Below are positions 17,097 to 25,936 of a stretch of DNA of 64,000 bases, in pieces. The stretch spans positions 3,906,001 through 3,970,000 of the forward strand of contig OZ252297.1 of assembly GCA_965250275.1 (NCBI GenBank), in the 5' to 3' direction. Position numbers and translations under genes: made by a program. The notes under the pieces were generated by a model. It ran no database searches and had not been told where the DNA came from. It was given only the letters and a program-made list of their open reading frames with translations. The stretch is from G965250275 sp965250275. Lineage in GTDB: Bacteria; Pseudomonadota; Alphaproteobacteria; Rhodobacterales; Rhodobacteraceae. The stretch's first letter is position 1. Each line of letters begins with the position of its first letter.

Positions 17097-17573
17097 ATGA
17101 AAACCACGATCACTGTGAATGGAACCCAACGAGAGGTCGATACAGACCCATCAAAACCGCTGTTGTGGGTGCTGCGGGAAGACCTGGCGCTGACCGGAAC
17201 CAAGTTTGGATGTGGCGTGGCACAATGTGGCGCTTGCACTGTCCTGGTGGACGGGGTCGCGACCCGCACCTGTGTGACTCCCGTCGAAGACGTTGCGGAC
17301 CAGGAGATCACCACAATCGAAGGCCTGGCCCCGAGCGAAGACACGATGCACGCGCTGCAAAGGGCATGGATCGCGCACCAGGTCCCCCAATGCGGATACT
17401 GCCAGTCGGGGCAATTGATGTCTGCAGCTGCTCTGCTGAACGACGTTCCCAACCCGACCGATGACGACATCGACGCGGCGATGGACGGAAACATTTGCCG
17501 CTGCGGGATGTATGGCCGAATGCGTGCCGCCATCAAAACCGCCGCTCTGGAGAGAGGTCAGACCAATGAATAA
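17097..17573 (+). CDS. Molybdenum hydroxylase small subunit, two [2Fe-2S] clusters (IorA-like)
   Basis: A 158-residue electron-transfer subunit. The plant-type ferredoxin motif has C39, C44, C47 and C59 (GCGVAQCGACTVLVDG), and the second cluster has C99, C102, C134 and C136 (QCGYCQSG and NICRCG). This is the order seen in isoquinoline 1-oxidoreductase alpha and other xanthine oxidase family small subunits. ATG 17097 follows GGAGAGG; a TTG directly before it is less likely. Its stop overlaps the start of the large subunit by 8 nt, so the two are co-translated. Confidence 0.9.
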   Translation: MKTTITVNGTQREVDTDPSKPLLWVLREDLALTGTKFGCGVAQCGACTVLVDGVATRTCVTPVEDVADQEITTIEGLAPSEDTMHALQRAWIAHQVPQCGYCQSGQLMSAAALLNDVPNPTDDDIDAAMDGNICRCGMYGRMRAAIKTAALERGQTNE

Positions 17574-19809
17574 GTGGACACGACGGGCGTTTATCTCGGC
17601 AGGTGTTGTCGTTGGAGGCGGAATTCTGGTCGGCGTGGCCATGCGCCCCGGCAATCGGGCCGCAGGGCTGCAGGATGCGGTGGCGGGTGACGGCGAGACG
17701 CTTGTGCACGCCTATATCAAGATCGACAACGACAACGTTGTTACCGTGATCTCTCCGCATTCCGAAATGGGACAAGGCGCGCAAACGGCATTGGCCCAGA
17801 TGGCGGCAGAAGAGCTTGATGCCGATTGGGAAAAGGTTCGGATCGAGGAAGCCCCCGCCATGGGCGAATATGCCGCGTATGCCATGGGCCGCGGCTATCT
17901 GCTGAAAGATGTTCCGTTGCCCGGTGCTGTGATTCCGACCATCGATGGTGTCATGATGCGGGTTGCGGATTCGCTGAACCTTCAGGTCACCGGCGGCAGT
18001 CTGAGCATTCGCACCACGGGTCAGTACGGGATGCGCGTCGCGGGTGCAGCAACCAAGGACATGCTCAAGCAAGCCGCAGCGGACGCCTGGAACGTGCCTA
18101 TGACCGAGATCGAGACAGAAAAGAGCATGCTGTTGCATCCTGCCACGTCCCGGTCTGAACCTTACGCGCGTTTTGCCAGCGTCGCCGCCGAGATGACGCC
18201 GTCCTATACGCCGCAATTGAAGGAAGTCGGCGAATTCACGATCATCGGTCAGCCGGTGGAACGGCAAGACATCCCCGGCAAGGTAGACGGCACAGCCCCC
18301 TTTGCTCTCGATGTTCGGCTGCCCGGAATGGTCTATGCCACCACGCGGCGCGCGCCGGTGTTTGGCGGCACCGTCAAACAGATCGATGACAGTGCGGCCC
18401 GACAGATCGCAGGTTTCATCGACGTGATCACTTTGCCTTCGGATTCCTCGGATGCGATGCTCGGAGGCTTCGAGGCAACAGGCGAAAGTGTGGCCGTGAT
18501 CGCCGACAGCTACTGGACCGCATCCCGAGCGCTGGACGCGCTGGAGATCGAATGGGATACCAAAGGCAGAGAAAGCATCTCAACCGAGACGATCTATGCC
18601 CAACATGCCAGGGATTTATCCTCAGGCGAAGGACGCGAGAGCGATTTGTCTCAGGGCGACATCAACACCGCCTTCGGCAACGCGGCGCGCGTCGTTGAAG
18701 CGGAATACCGCGTGCCGTACCTCGCGCACACAACGATGGAGCCACTCAATGCGACCGCTCACGTTGACGGCGACAAGGCGGAAGTGTGGGTCGGGTGTCA
18801 GAACCCGCTGGGTTTCCGGCGCAAGATTGCAGCCGCGCTGGAGTTCGACGAAGACAATGTGACGTTGCACAACACCTTCATGGGCGGCGGATTTGGTCGC
18901 AAAGCCGTACCCGACTGGGCGGTTCAGGCCGCGTTGATCGCAAAGTCCGTTGGCAAACCCGTGCAGATGATCTGGTCGCGTGAAGAGGACGTCCGACAGG
19001 ATTTCTATCGCCCGGCCTCCACCAGTCGTTTTCGCGCCGCTCTGGACGAAACCGGCATGCCCCAAGGCTGGCAAAACACCTATGTCAACAAACAGGAGCC
19101 TGTCGAAGCGCCTTTGATCCCCTACGCCGTTGCCGCTCAGGACATCGGTTACATTCAAAGTCCTAGCCACGTCCCGTGGGGGGCCTGGCGCAGCGTGGAT
19201 GAGTCCCAGCAGGGTTTCTTCACTGAAAGCTTCATCGACGAATGCGCACATGCCGCGGGCCAAGACCCTTACGCCTATCGCGCCGCGCTTCTGGCAGACA
19301 ATCCGCGCATGAAAGCTGTGCTGGACAAGGCCGCACAAGAGGCTGACTGGGGCACGCCTCTTGGCAACGGACGCGGCCGCGGGATCGCGCTCAAGGAGTC
19401 CTTTGGTTCCATCGTGGCAGAGGTGATCGAAGTCAGCCTGATCGAAGGTGACGTACGGGTCGACCGCGTCGTTGCCGCGATTGACTCGGGTCTTGCGATC
19501 ACGCCTGATGGGCTCGCAGCGCAGATCGAGTCCGGCGTCATCTATGCCCTCACCGCTGCCATCCATGGCAACATCACGATCCAGGACGGGGCGGTCGAGC
19601 AAAGCAACTTCTACGATTACGAGATGATGCGCATGTCGACGGCTCCGAAGATCGAAACGCACATCATAAACAGTGGGTACCACATTGGTGGCGCTGGCGA
19701 ACCCGGCACACCGCCTGCGGCCGCAGCCCTTGCAAATGCGATCTTTGCAGCCACCGGCCAGCGCGTTCGTCAGTTGCCGTTGGCGCCGGGTCTTGGGTTC
19801 GCGGTGTAA
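17566..19809 (+). CDS. Molybdopterin-binding hydroxylase large subunit (IorB-like), Tat exported
   Basis: A 747-residue catalytic subunit of a xanthine-oxidase-family hydroxylase that inserts water-derived oxygen into an aldehyde or N-heterocycle. The N-terminus carries a twin-arginine signal (NKWTRRAFISAGVVVGGGIL), so the enzyme is folded in the cytoplasm and moved to the periplasm. Molybdopterin motifs are HSEMGQGAQTAL, MGGGFGRKA and, near the C-terminus, HIGGAGEPGTPP, whose Glu is the expected base. No FAD subunit is encoded nearby; IorAB-type enzymes pass electrons to a cytochrome instead. The true start is ATG 17566; the frame is open upstream inside the small-subunit gene. Substrate unknown. 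Confidence 0.9.
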   Translation: MNKWTRRAFISAGVVVGGGILVGVAMRPGNRAAGLQDAVAGDGETLVHAYIKIDNDNVVTVISPHSEMGQGAQTALAQMAAEELDADWEKVRIEEAPAMGEYAAYAMGRGYLLKDVPLPGAVIPTIDGVMMRVADSLNLQVTGGSLSIRTTGQYGMRVAGAATKDMLKQAAADAWNVPMTEIETEKSMLLHPATSRSEPYARFASVAAEMTPSYTPQLKEVGEFTIIGQPVERQDIPGKVDGTAPFALDVRLPGMVYATTRRAPVFGGTVKQIDDSAARQIAGFIDVITLPSDSSDAMLGGFEATGESVAVIADSYWTASRALDALEIEWDTKGRESISTETIYAQHARDLSSGEGRESDLSQGDINTAFGNAARVVEAEYRVPYLAHTTMEPLNATAHVDGDKAEVWVGCQNPLGFRRKIAAALEFDEDNVTLHNTFMGGGFGRKAVPDWAVQAALIAKSVGKPVQMIWSREEDVRQDFYRPASTSRFRAALDETGMPQGWQNTYVNKQEPVEAPLIPYAVAAQDIGYIQSPSHVPWGAWRSVDESQQGFFTESFIDECAHAAGQDPYAYRAALLADNPRMKAVLDKAAQEADWGTPLGNGRGRGIALKESFGSIVAEVIEVSLIEGDVRVDRVVAAIDSGLAITPDGLAAQIESGVIYALTAAIHGNITIQDGAVEQSNFYDYEMMRMSTAPKIETHIINSGYHIGGAGEPGTPPAAAALANAIFAATGQRVRQLPLAPGLGFAV

Positions 19810-19828
19810 CGCGTCACAGAGAGCCGGA

Positions 19829-19860
19829 GCGCCGCGCCCTGTTCTTGGGCCGCGCGGCGC
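19829..19860. terminator. GC-rich hairpin between convergent genes
   Basis: GCGCCGCG (19829-19836) pairs with CGCGGCGC (19853-19860), and CCC/GGG inside can extend the stem. It lies just after the large-subunit stop and before the stop of the convergent secreted-protein gene. No U-run follows, so it is only a candidate bidirectional terminator. Confidence 0.45.
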
Positions 19861-19878
19861 CATCGGACATCGGATAGA

Positions 19879-20421
19879 TCACTCCAGCGGAGGCAGCGTC
19901 ACCTGCCAGGTTATCACGGTCTCTTGGGGGCTCGCACCATCGGCAGGTTTGGGCTCTCCAGTGCGGTAGCCGGTCAACCGCACAAATGACCCGCGCACCT
20001 CGGCGGTCAAAACGTCGTTTTCAAAGCTGTGCGACACAAGTTCGCCGGGTCCGCCATCAGCCCCCATGGCCATTGGCGCGTCAAAGCCCTGTTCATCGAA
20101 CAGCTCCGCCGACAGCAGCTGCAACTCTCCGCCCTGCTTTTGTAGCGTGATTTGCAGGGTGGGACCGGAGGGTTCGCCTGCATCATCGACCAGACGCCCG
20201 GCGGTATTGATCGTCAGGAAGGACCCCATGATCAGCTTTTGCTCGGCGTAGCCGAACTCCTCTTCCAGATCGAAGGGAATGACCAATTCAAATGTCTGGT
20301 CCCCGATCTGGGCTGACATGCGCCCCATCTCGGAATAGCTGTCGTTCAGCTCTCCAGCATTGGCAAGGCTGGCAAACAGGGAAAATAGACCAATCAGAAT
20401 GACACGGAACATCAAATTCAA
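19879..20421 (-). CDS. Secreted protein of unknown family
   Basis: A 180-residue protein with a signal peptide (FRVILIGLFSLFASLANA, cut before GELND). The mature part is acidic and predicted beta-rich (QTFELVIPFDLEEEFGY, GPTLQITLQKQGGELQLLSAELF, LTAEVRGSFVRLTGY, ETVITWQVTLPPLE). I do not recognise the family. Start could be Met1 or Met4. Codon use is like the neighbours. Probably periplasmic. Confidence 0.7.
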   Translation of the reverse strand: MNLMFRVILIGLFSLFASLANAGELNDSYSEMGRMSAQIGDQTFELVIPFDLEEEFGYAEQKLIMGSFLTINTAGRLVDDAGEPSGPTLQITLQKQGGELQLLSAELFDEQGFDAPMAMGADGGPGELVSHSFENDVLTAEVRGSFVRLTGYRTGEPKPADGASPQETVITWQVTLPPLE

Positions 20422-20508
20422 CTCTCTTGAGGGCTTACGATCCCCTTATACAAAAGCACGCAGCGTTTGACATCAAATGCCGGTTTTCCCGCCGCGCCAA
20501 ATGTGAAC

Positions 20509-20546
20509 GGCACGGTTTGACGTTCGAGATGATCTCGAACCGTGCC
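20509..20546. repeat. Nested inverted repeat in a 456-bp intergenic region
   Basis: The outer arms are GGCACGG (20509-20515) and CCGTGCC (20540-20546). Inside lies a perfect palindrome TTCGAGAT-G-ATCTCGAA (20523-20539). A second hairpin, GTTTTTC-TTTTT-GAAAAAC, is at 20616-20634. Between 20422 and 20877 there is no credible gene, so these could be terminators, a small RNA or protein-binding sites. Confidence 0.5.
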
Positions 20547-20877
20547 ACGCCGAATCAGTAAGGCATTGCGGATCGGCAATTCCTGTGACGCGAGCATTTT
20601 GGCGATCAAAGGCCAGTTTTTCTTTTTGAAAAACACATGACCGGAACACCTTGACGGGCCGCCTATGGAACATGGTGCCTGATTTTGCCGGATCACGCGC
20701 GCGCAACTTATCCTTGTTTTCATTTGGAAAACCCGCGTGCGAAACCCGGCCCAATTCCTTGACACAAATCCGGAGCCTTGGGTTTTTGGAGTTACGAATG
20801 ATTGGAACAACGCATTGCTCGAAGCGAATTTCGACGATGAAAACAAACACAACAGCAACACGTTCTGGGGGTCCGTG

Positions 20878-21669
20878 ATGAAAAGAGTACTGTTAACAAT
20901 TGCGCTGTCGGTCGGCTTGCCTCTTGGCGCGTTCGCCGCGCCCGTCGCGGTCGATTTGTCCGGATGGCAAGCGGAGAACGGCCCGGGTGGCGCGGGCTCC
21001 AACTGGGTTTTGCAACCTGGAAACAACTCTGTCCTGCAAAGAAACAACTCGCGACCGACAGTCTTTTATGATCCTGGGTCGAATGCCCAGGGCACCGCAT
21101 TGTCGGGCACGATCAAGCGTGACCGGACAGGCGGCGACGATGACTTCATTGGGTTCGTTCTGGGCTTCAATACCGGTGAATTCGGGAGTGCTGCTGCCGA
21201 TTTCTGGCTCATAGACTGGAAGCAAACCACCCAGACTTTCGGTGGACGAACGGCAGAGATCGGGTTGTCCTTGAGCCATGTGACGGGTGACGTGAGCACC
21301 GCAGGCGAGCTTGATTTTTGGGATCACGAAGGCGTCGTCAACGAAGTGCAGCGTGCGACCAATCTCGGCAATGTCGGATACAACAACGATCAGGAATACA
21401 CCTTCAAACTGACTTTCACCGACAGCCTGATCGAGGTCTTTGTCGATGATGTAAAGGAACTCAGCTTCAGCGGATCGTTCACTGATGGTGCGTTCGGGTT
21501 CTACAACTACTCCCAAGACACCGTGCTCTATGCGGGCATAGGTGAGGAGGATCTCCCCCCCGACGTGACACCAGTGCCGTTACCTGCCGGATTACCACTC
21601 TTGTTGGCAGCGGCTGGTTTCTTGGGCCTGTTGCGGCGGCGGCTACGGCAGCGTCCCAAAGCGTGCTGA
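20878..21669 (+). CDS. Thrombospondin-C-like exported protein with VPLPA-CTERM sorting signal
   Basis: A 263-residue protein with a signal peptide (MKRVLLTIALSVGLPLGAFAAP) and a C-terminal VPLPA-CTERM tripartite signal: VPLPAGLPLL, a hydrophobic helix, then LLRRRLRQR. This signal is recognised by an exosortase and sorted to the outer surface or extracellular matrix. The body resembles the thrombospondin C-terminal lectin-like domain: GDDDFIGFVLGF, then DFWLIDWKQTTQTF, then FTDGAFGFYNYSQDTVLY, matching animal motifs of the form DDDYAGFVFGY, FYVVMWKQ and GLFVFSQ. ATG 20878 is preferred; GTG 20875 is adjacent. The exosortase itself is not in the window. Confidence 0.8.
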   Translation: MKRVLLTIALSVGLPLGAFAAPVAVDLSGWQAENGPGGAGSNWVLQPGNNSVLQRNNSRPTVFYDPGSNAQGTALSGTIKRDRTGGDDDFIGFVLGFNTGEFGSAAADFWLIDWKQTTQTFGGRTAEIGLSLSHVTGDVSTAGELDFWDHEGVVNEVQRATNLGNVGYNNDQEYTFKLTFTDSLIEVFVDDVKELSFSGSFTDGAFGFYNYSQDTVLYAGIGEEDLPPDVTPVPLPAGLPLLLAAAGFLGLLRRRLRQRPKAC

Positions 21670-21674
21670 GCCGG

Positions 21675-21700
21675 ACGGGCGCCTTAGCAGGCGCCCGTTT
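21675..21700 (+). terminator. Rho-independent terminator after the VPLPA-CTERM gene
   Basis: ACGGGCGCC-TTAGCA-GGCGCCCGT with a 9-bp perfect stem, followed by TT. It starts six bases after the stop codon. The rest of 21701-21997 up to the TetR gene shows nothing recognisable. Confidence 0.75.
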
Positions 21701-21997
21701 GCTGTCGTGCATTTGATTTGCGGCCGGTTTAGTACTTTCCCTTCTTGGGCGTTGCGGAAGAGCGCATACGGCTTTTGTCACTCTCTGACGCTCACAGGCT
21801 TACAGAACAGCAAACGGGACCGCCCCAAACTTGGAGTTGGCTTCAGTTTCTTGCGTGCCCCAAAACCGACCTAAGACGTTTGCGCATCCCTGTCCCATGA
21901 TCCTAGAGTAACCCCAGATGCTTGTGTTTCTGCGGGAGCCGATCCCTGGCATCTTCAGTTTGGCCTATCGCTTAGACGTCGCAGTGGAAAACTAGTT

Positions 21998-22636
21998 ATG
22001 CCCGACCAGGACCAAGCCAAAGAAAAGAGAACCGAGATCCTGCAAGCGGCAACGCGCGTGCTGGCGTCCAAGGGACTGCAAGAGTTGTCTTTTGAAAAAG
22101 TCGCCGGAGAGGCGGGCCTCTCACGCCAGTTGATCCGCTACTACTATGCGGACATCGAAGCGCTTATGATCGATCTGGCCGATCATCTTGCCGACGAATA
22201 TCGCGAGGCTCTGATCAGCGGCATCGTCAATGTGGCCCAAGTTGAACGGCTGGAGTTCTTCATTGATTTCTTCTTCGATCTCTCCGACGTGCACGCGATG
22301 CCAATCGATCTGGAGGTGTATGACGCGCTCATCGCCTTTTCCGTCGGCTCAAAGGCCGTGAAAGAGCGCATGCGCGCACAATATCAGACTTTGGGCAAGG
22401 TCATGGCGCACGAACTGGCCATCGCCCACCCTGAACTGAGCGGTCACGCGTGCGAAGAACTATCCTTCCTCTTCGTCTCCGCCATGCACGCCCATTGGAG
22501 TTTCGTGGCAAGCCTGGGTTACTCTCGTGAGCACAGCCTGCTTTCACGAAAGACGTTCCGCCGTCTCGTCGACTCCTATGTCCAGGAAGCGTCGGGTGAT
22601 CCCGTGATCGACAAACCCTGGTTGCATGGGCACTGA
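21998..22636 (+). CDS. TetR-family regulator
   Basis: A 212-residue regulator. The helix-turn-helix is at residues 10-55 (KRTEILQAATRVLASKGLQELSFEKVAGEAGLSRQL in two parts, followed by IRYYYADIEALMIDLADHL). The rest is a helical ligand domain. It converges with the flavin gene group and has no divergent partner close by, so its target is not evident from position. Confidence 0.85.
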   Translation: MPDQDQAKEKRTEILQAATRVLASKGLQELSFEKVAGEAGLSRQLIRYYYADIEALMIDLADHLADEYREALISGIVNVAQVERLEFFIDFFFDLSDVHAMPIDLEVYDALIAFSVGSKAVKERMRAQYQTLGKVMAHELAIAHPELSGHACEELSFLFVSAMHAHWSFVASLGYSREHSLLSRKTFRRLVDSYVQEASGDPVIDKPWLHGH

Positions 22637-22686
22637 CAGGCTGCGGAGCGCCGGCAAACAGGTTGTTCGGCAAGCCTATCAGATAG

Positions 22687-23814
22687 CTATTGCATGCCGC
22701 TGGCACCAATCGGTCGGGTATCCGTGATCTCAAGATTGTAGGCGTCCAGCCCGACCACGCGTTTTGGGGGATTGTCCGTCAGAAGAAGCAAACGCTCCAC
22801 GCCCAGATTGACGAGGATTTGGGCACCGATCCCGATGTGCCTGATCGTGCGAGGCCCTTCCTCTTCGGGATAGAACAGTGCTTTGTGAGGTTGTCGAAGC
22901 AAACACACGATGCCCCGCCCTTCTTCAGCGACGATCTCCATCGCCCGAGGCAGTTCTCCGGCAGGCTTTGGCCCAAGACCGAGCACGTCCGACGCTTCGT
23001 TCAGCGGATGGGGCCGGACCAGCACAGGCTCCGGCGTGGTCACGTCCCCCTTGATCAGAGCCACATGCTCGACCTTGTGCACCACGTCCACAAAAGTGCG
23101 CATCTCCCACGATCCGCCATGCTCGGACTCCACCATCCGGCGGTCCGTTTCGCGCACCAGGTTGTCAACACGCCGCCGGTAAGCAATCAGATCGCTGATG
23201 GTGCCCACCTTGAGATCATGAACCTGCACAAACTCGCTCAGATCCGACAGCCGCGCCATTGTGCCGTCATCCTTCATGATCTCGCAGATCACGCTGGCCG
23301 GATAATGGCCGGCAAGGCGCGCCACATCGCAACCTGCTTCGGTATGGCCCGCACGAACCAGCACCCCGCCTTCACGCGCCCGCAACGGGAAAACGTGACC
23401 GGGCGTTGCCAGATCCGCTGCCGTTGCCTGCGGGTCGATCGCAGTCGCAATGGTGAGGGCGCGATCAGAGGCCGAAATGCCCGTAGACACCCCTTCTCGG
23501 GCCTCGATGCTGACAGTGAACCCGGTTTCATGGCGGCTCGAATTGTTTGCCACCATCATCGGAAGGCCCAATTCGTCCACGCGTTCTGGCGGGAGGGTCA
23601 GGCAGATCAGACCTCGGCCGTGTTTGGCCATGAAATTTACCGCCTTCGCATCGGCAAACCCGGCCGGGATGATGAGATCACACTCGTTTTCGCGATGCTC
23701 ATGATCAACGAGAATGAACATCCGTCCTTCTCGGGCCGTTTCGATGATCTCCTCAATGGGAGAGATCGCATCACGTAACCTGGCTTCGATTGGATCTGGT
23801 CCGTCATATGTCAT
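22687..23814 (-). CDS. ribB: RibBX: 3,4-dihydroxy-2-butanone 4-phosphate synthase with degenerate RibA-like domain
   Basis: A 375-residue riboflavin-pathway protein. The N-terminal half is RibB, turning ribulose 5-phosphate into 3,4-dihydroxy-2-butanone 4-phosphate, with ILVDHEHRENECDLIIPA (usual form RENEGD; here Gly is Cys), RHETGFTVSIEA and RAGHTEAGCD (metal His). The C-terminal half has a GTP cyclohydrolase II fold (EHVALIKGD, PVLVRPHPLN) but lacks the three zinc cysteines and the EGRGIG motif, so it cannot be an active RibA. This is the RibBX arrangement. Start ATG 23814. It lies last in line behind an LLM monooxygenase and a flavin reductase, separate from any rib operon. Confidence 0.88.
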   Translation of the reverse strand: MTYDGPDPIEARLRDAISPIEEIIETAREGRMFILVDHEHRENECDLIIPAGFADAKAVNFMAKHGRGLICLTLPPERVDELGLPMMVANNSSRHETGFTVSIEAREGVSTGISASDRALTIATAIDPQATAADLATPGHVFPLRAREGGVLVRAGHTEAGCDVARLAGHYPASVICEIMKDDGTMARLSDLSEFVQVHDLKVGTISDLIAYRRRVDNLVRETDRRMVESEHGGSWEMRTFVDVVHKVEHVALIKGDVTTPEPVLVRPHPLNEASDVLGLGPKPAGELPRAMEIVAEEGRGIVCLLRQPHKALFYPEEEGPRTIRHIGIGAQILVNLGVERLLLLTDNPPKRVVGLDAYNLEITDTRPIGASGMQ

Positions 23815-23931
23815 GCATGTGCTCTTTTCTGGCTCGGTCAGTATCGCGACTGGGCAATGCGCAAGCACAGCCGCCAATGGGTCTTTGTTGGCGAGTCAGG
23901 TGCCAACAAAAAAGTGGGACGCTTGCCGTGC

Positions 23932-24459
23932 TCAACAGTCGCCGGCCTGTCGTTCGACCTTGCCAAAGGCACTGTGGAAGTACAGCAACGCGCCCTGGCT
24001 TTCGCTTTGCCTGATGTTCACAACCCGACCAATCATGAGCTTCTGGTTGCCACAGGGGTGCACCTCTTCAACCGCACACTCCATGCAGACGGAAAAAACT
24101 GGCAGGATTGGCAGCCCTTGCATACCAGGCCTCCAATCCAAGTCCCTGAACTTGTCGTCGCTGCGACCGGCGAAATGGGCAGCCAGCTCCCTTTGTCCTT
24201 CGTTTAGAACGTGAACCGCGTAAAACGACGCAGCCGCAAAGCTCTCAAAACTGCGGGAGTTCGGGCCGATTGTCCAAAGAACCATTGGCGGTGATAGCGC
24301 AGCCGAGGTGAAGCTGTTGGATGTGAGTCCAATGGGCTGCCCCTCACCATTGAGCGCCGTCACAACAGCCACACCTGTTGGAAAGTGCCCGCATGCCTTA
24401 CGGAACAGCGTTTCGGCAACCGAACTCTGATGCGAAACGTTTGTGTTTGGGTCGGACAA
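23932..24459 (-). CDS. Flavin reductase-like protein
   Basis: A 175-residue FMN-binding split-barrel protein of the DIM6/NTAB group (FRKACGHFPTGVAVVTALNG, GLTSNSFTSAALSPPMVLWTI in the FMN site, SFYAVHVLNEGQRELAAHFAG). Such proteins reduce FMN or FAD with NAD(P)H and hand the reduced flavin to a partner monooxygenase. The partner is very likely the LLM protein encoded 105 bp upstream on the same strand. Confidence 0.88.
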   Translation of the reverse strand: MSDPNTNVSHQSSVAETLFRKACGHFPTGVAVVTALNGEGQPIGLTSNSFTSAALSPPMVLWTIGPNSRSFESFAAASFYAVHVLNEGQRELAAHFAGRSDDKFRDLDWRPGMQGLPILPVFSVCMECAVEEVHPCGNQKLMIGRVVNIRQSESQGALLYFHSAFGKVERQAGDC

Positions 24460-24564
24460 AACTGCGCCACCTCACGTGGGATGAGGTCACGCGCAGAGCT
24501 GGTGCTACGCGTGACCGGCAGTATCAAGTCAGGAAGCAACTCCTGGTGTAGGGCGCGGAAGGGC

Positions 24565-25725
24565 TCAGCCTGCGGCGGTTTCCTTCTCGTACCGTTCCGT
24601 AGCCTCCGCCACGGCCTGCAGTTGCTTTTCGGCCAACCCGTCACGACGCGCCTGCGCCCGATCGGCAGCGGCTTGCAGACCACCCCCTGAGGATTGGAAG
24701 TGAGGCATGACTTCTCGCGCGAAGAGCTCGAAGCTCTTCTCTGTCGCACCCTTGTTGGCCCAGTTATGCGCAAGCGTCAGGTACGCGCCGAAACCGCCAT
24801 TGCTTTGCTCCACAAGCTCGTTGATCTGCTTGACCATCATTTCTGGCGTGCCGATCACACCGAGACCGCCATTCACGAAATCAATCATCTCATCGAGATT
24901 GCCGCCCTCGACGGCCATTTGCGGGAAGGCCGCAACGTTCTGGAAGTACCGGAACCATTGGGCCATGCCATACTTCACATCTTCACGGGCCTGTTCCTCG
25001 GTTTCAGCCAGATGCATCAGCCCGACCAGCCGCCATTTCGCGCGATCCGCAACTTGTCCATACTCCGCCGCGGCCTGCTCCTGAATGGTCCAGTGATGAG
25101 CAAGGACATCCATACCCACTGCAACAGTGGCGCCCAGCGACAACAGGCCCGCCCCGTACCGTCCTGCAAGTTTTGCGCCAGACGGCGAGGCAACGGCAGC
25201 AACGGCCAGATCAAACAGTGGCTCGGAATACGGGCGCAGATGCAGACGCGCATCCTTCAACGTCAAACGGTCAGACTGGTAGTTGATCGGCTCGTCCGTT
25301 GTCAGAAGTTTGTACGCGATATCGATGTATTCCTCAAAGATTGGGCGCATTTGCTGCGGCTCCAGGCCGAGCATGGACGCGTCTGTTGGCAACGCACCCG
25401 GCCCCATTCCGAACATCACACGTCCACGGGTCAGATGATCAAGCAGGACCATGCGCTCTGCCACCCAGAGCGGGTTATGATAGGGCATGGACACAACGCC
25501 CGTCCCCAGACGGATGCGCTGCGTGCGCTCGGCCGCGGCCATGATGAAAATCTCGGGGGATGCGATGATCTCGCTGCCCGCGGAGTGGTGTTCCCCGATC
25601 CACGCCTCATCATAGCCCAGCTTGTCGAGATGCTGGAGCAACTCCAGATCATCTTCCAACGAAATCGTTGGATTGTGCCCCGGCGCGTGAAACGGCGCCA
25701 TGAAAATTCCGAAGTTCATCCGCAT
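24565..25725 (-). CDS. LLM-class flavin-dependent monooxygenase
   Basis: A 386-residue luciferase-like TIM barrel (MNFGIFMAPFHAPGHNPTISL, LGYDEAWIGEHHSAG, RIRLGTGVVSMPYHNPLWVAER, RGRVMFGMGPGALP). The EHH in WIGEHHS is a family hallmark. It uses reduced FMN and oxygen to oxygenate a substrate such as a terpene, alkane or sulfur compound. ATG 25725 is chosen because GGGAGG stands 5 nt before it; an upstream extension to 25968 is out of family. It forms a unit with the flavin reductase and RibBX downstream, and an AraC regulator lies 211 bp upstream. Confidence 0.9.
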   Translation of the reverse strand: MRMNFGIFMAPFHAPGHNPTISLEDDLELLQHLDKLGYDEAWIGEHHSAGSEIIASPEIFIMAAAERTQRIRLGTGVVSMPYHNPLWVAERMVLLDHLTRGRVMFGMGPGALPTDASMLGLEPQQMRPIFEEYIDIAYKLLTTDEPINYQSDRLTLKDARLHLRPYSEPLFDLAVAAVASPSGAKLAGRYGAGLLSLGATVAVGMDVLAHHWTIQEQAAAEYGQVADRAKWRLVGLMHLAETEEQAREDVKYGMAQWFRYFQNVAAFPQMAVEGGNLDEMIDFVNGGLGVIGTPEMMVKQINELVEQSNGGFGAYLTLAHNWANKGATEKSFELFAREVMPHFQSSGGGLQAAADRAQARRDGLAEKQLQAVAEATERYEKETAAG

Positions 25726-25750
25726 AGGTACCTCCCATTTCTCCATGCGA

Positions 25751-25768
25751 CGCTGCTGTGTCGCAGCG
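25751..25768. promoter_or_regulatory. Inverted repeat upstream of LLM monooxygenase
   Basis: CGCTGC-TGTGTC-GCAGCG, perfect 6-bp arms, 26 bases upstream of the monooxygenase start. It could be a regulator site or an mRNA leader hairpin; no further support. Confidence 0.3.
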
Positions 25769-25936
25769 CATCGATTTGCAACCGGTGCAGGGATATCCCA
25801 CACCCGCGAAGTCAACTGACAAAAGACAAACAATCCGGGCACGGGAATTCTTGGAAAATCCTGTGAAAACTTTGCAAGAAATTGCACCGCCCACACCCTC
25901 AAACCTGTTGAGAGCGCCGGGCAGGATCGGGGATGT

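Noticed and set aside
23815..23931. Possible FMN riboswitch upstream of ribBX
   Set aside because: None of the conserved RFN-element boxes can be found in the 117-bp gap.
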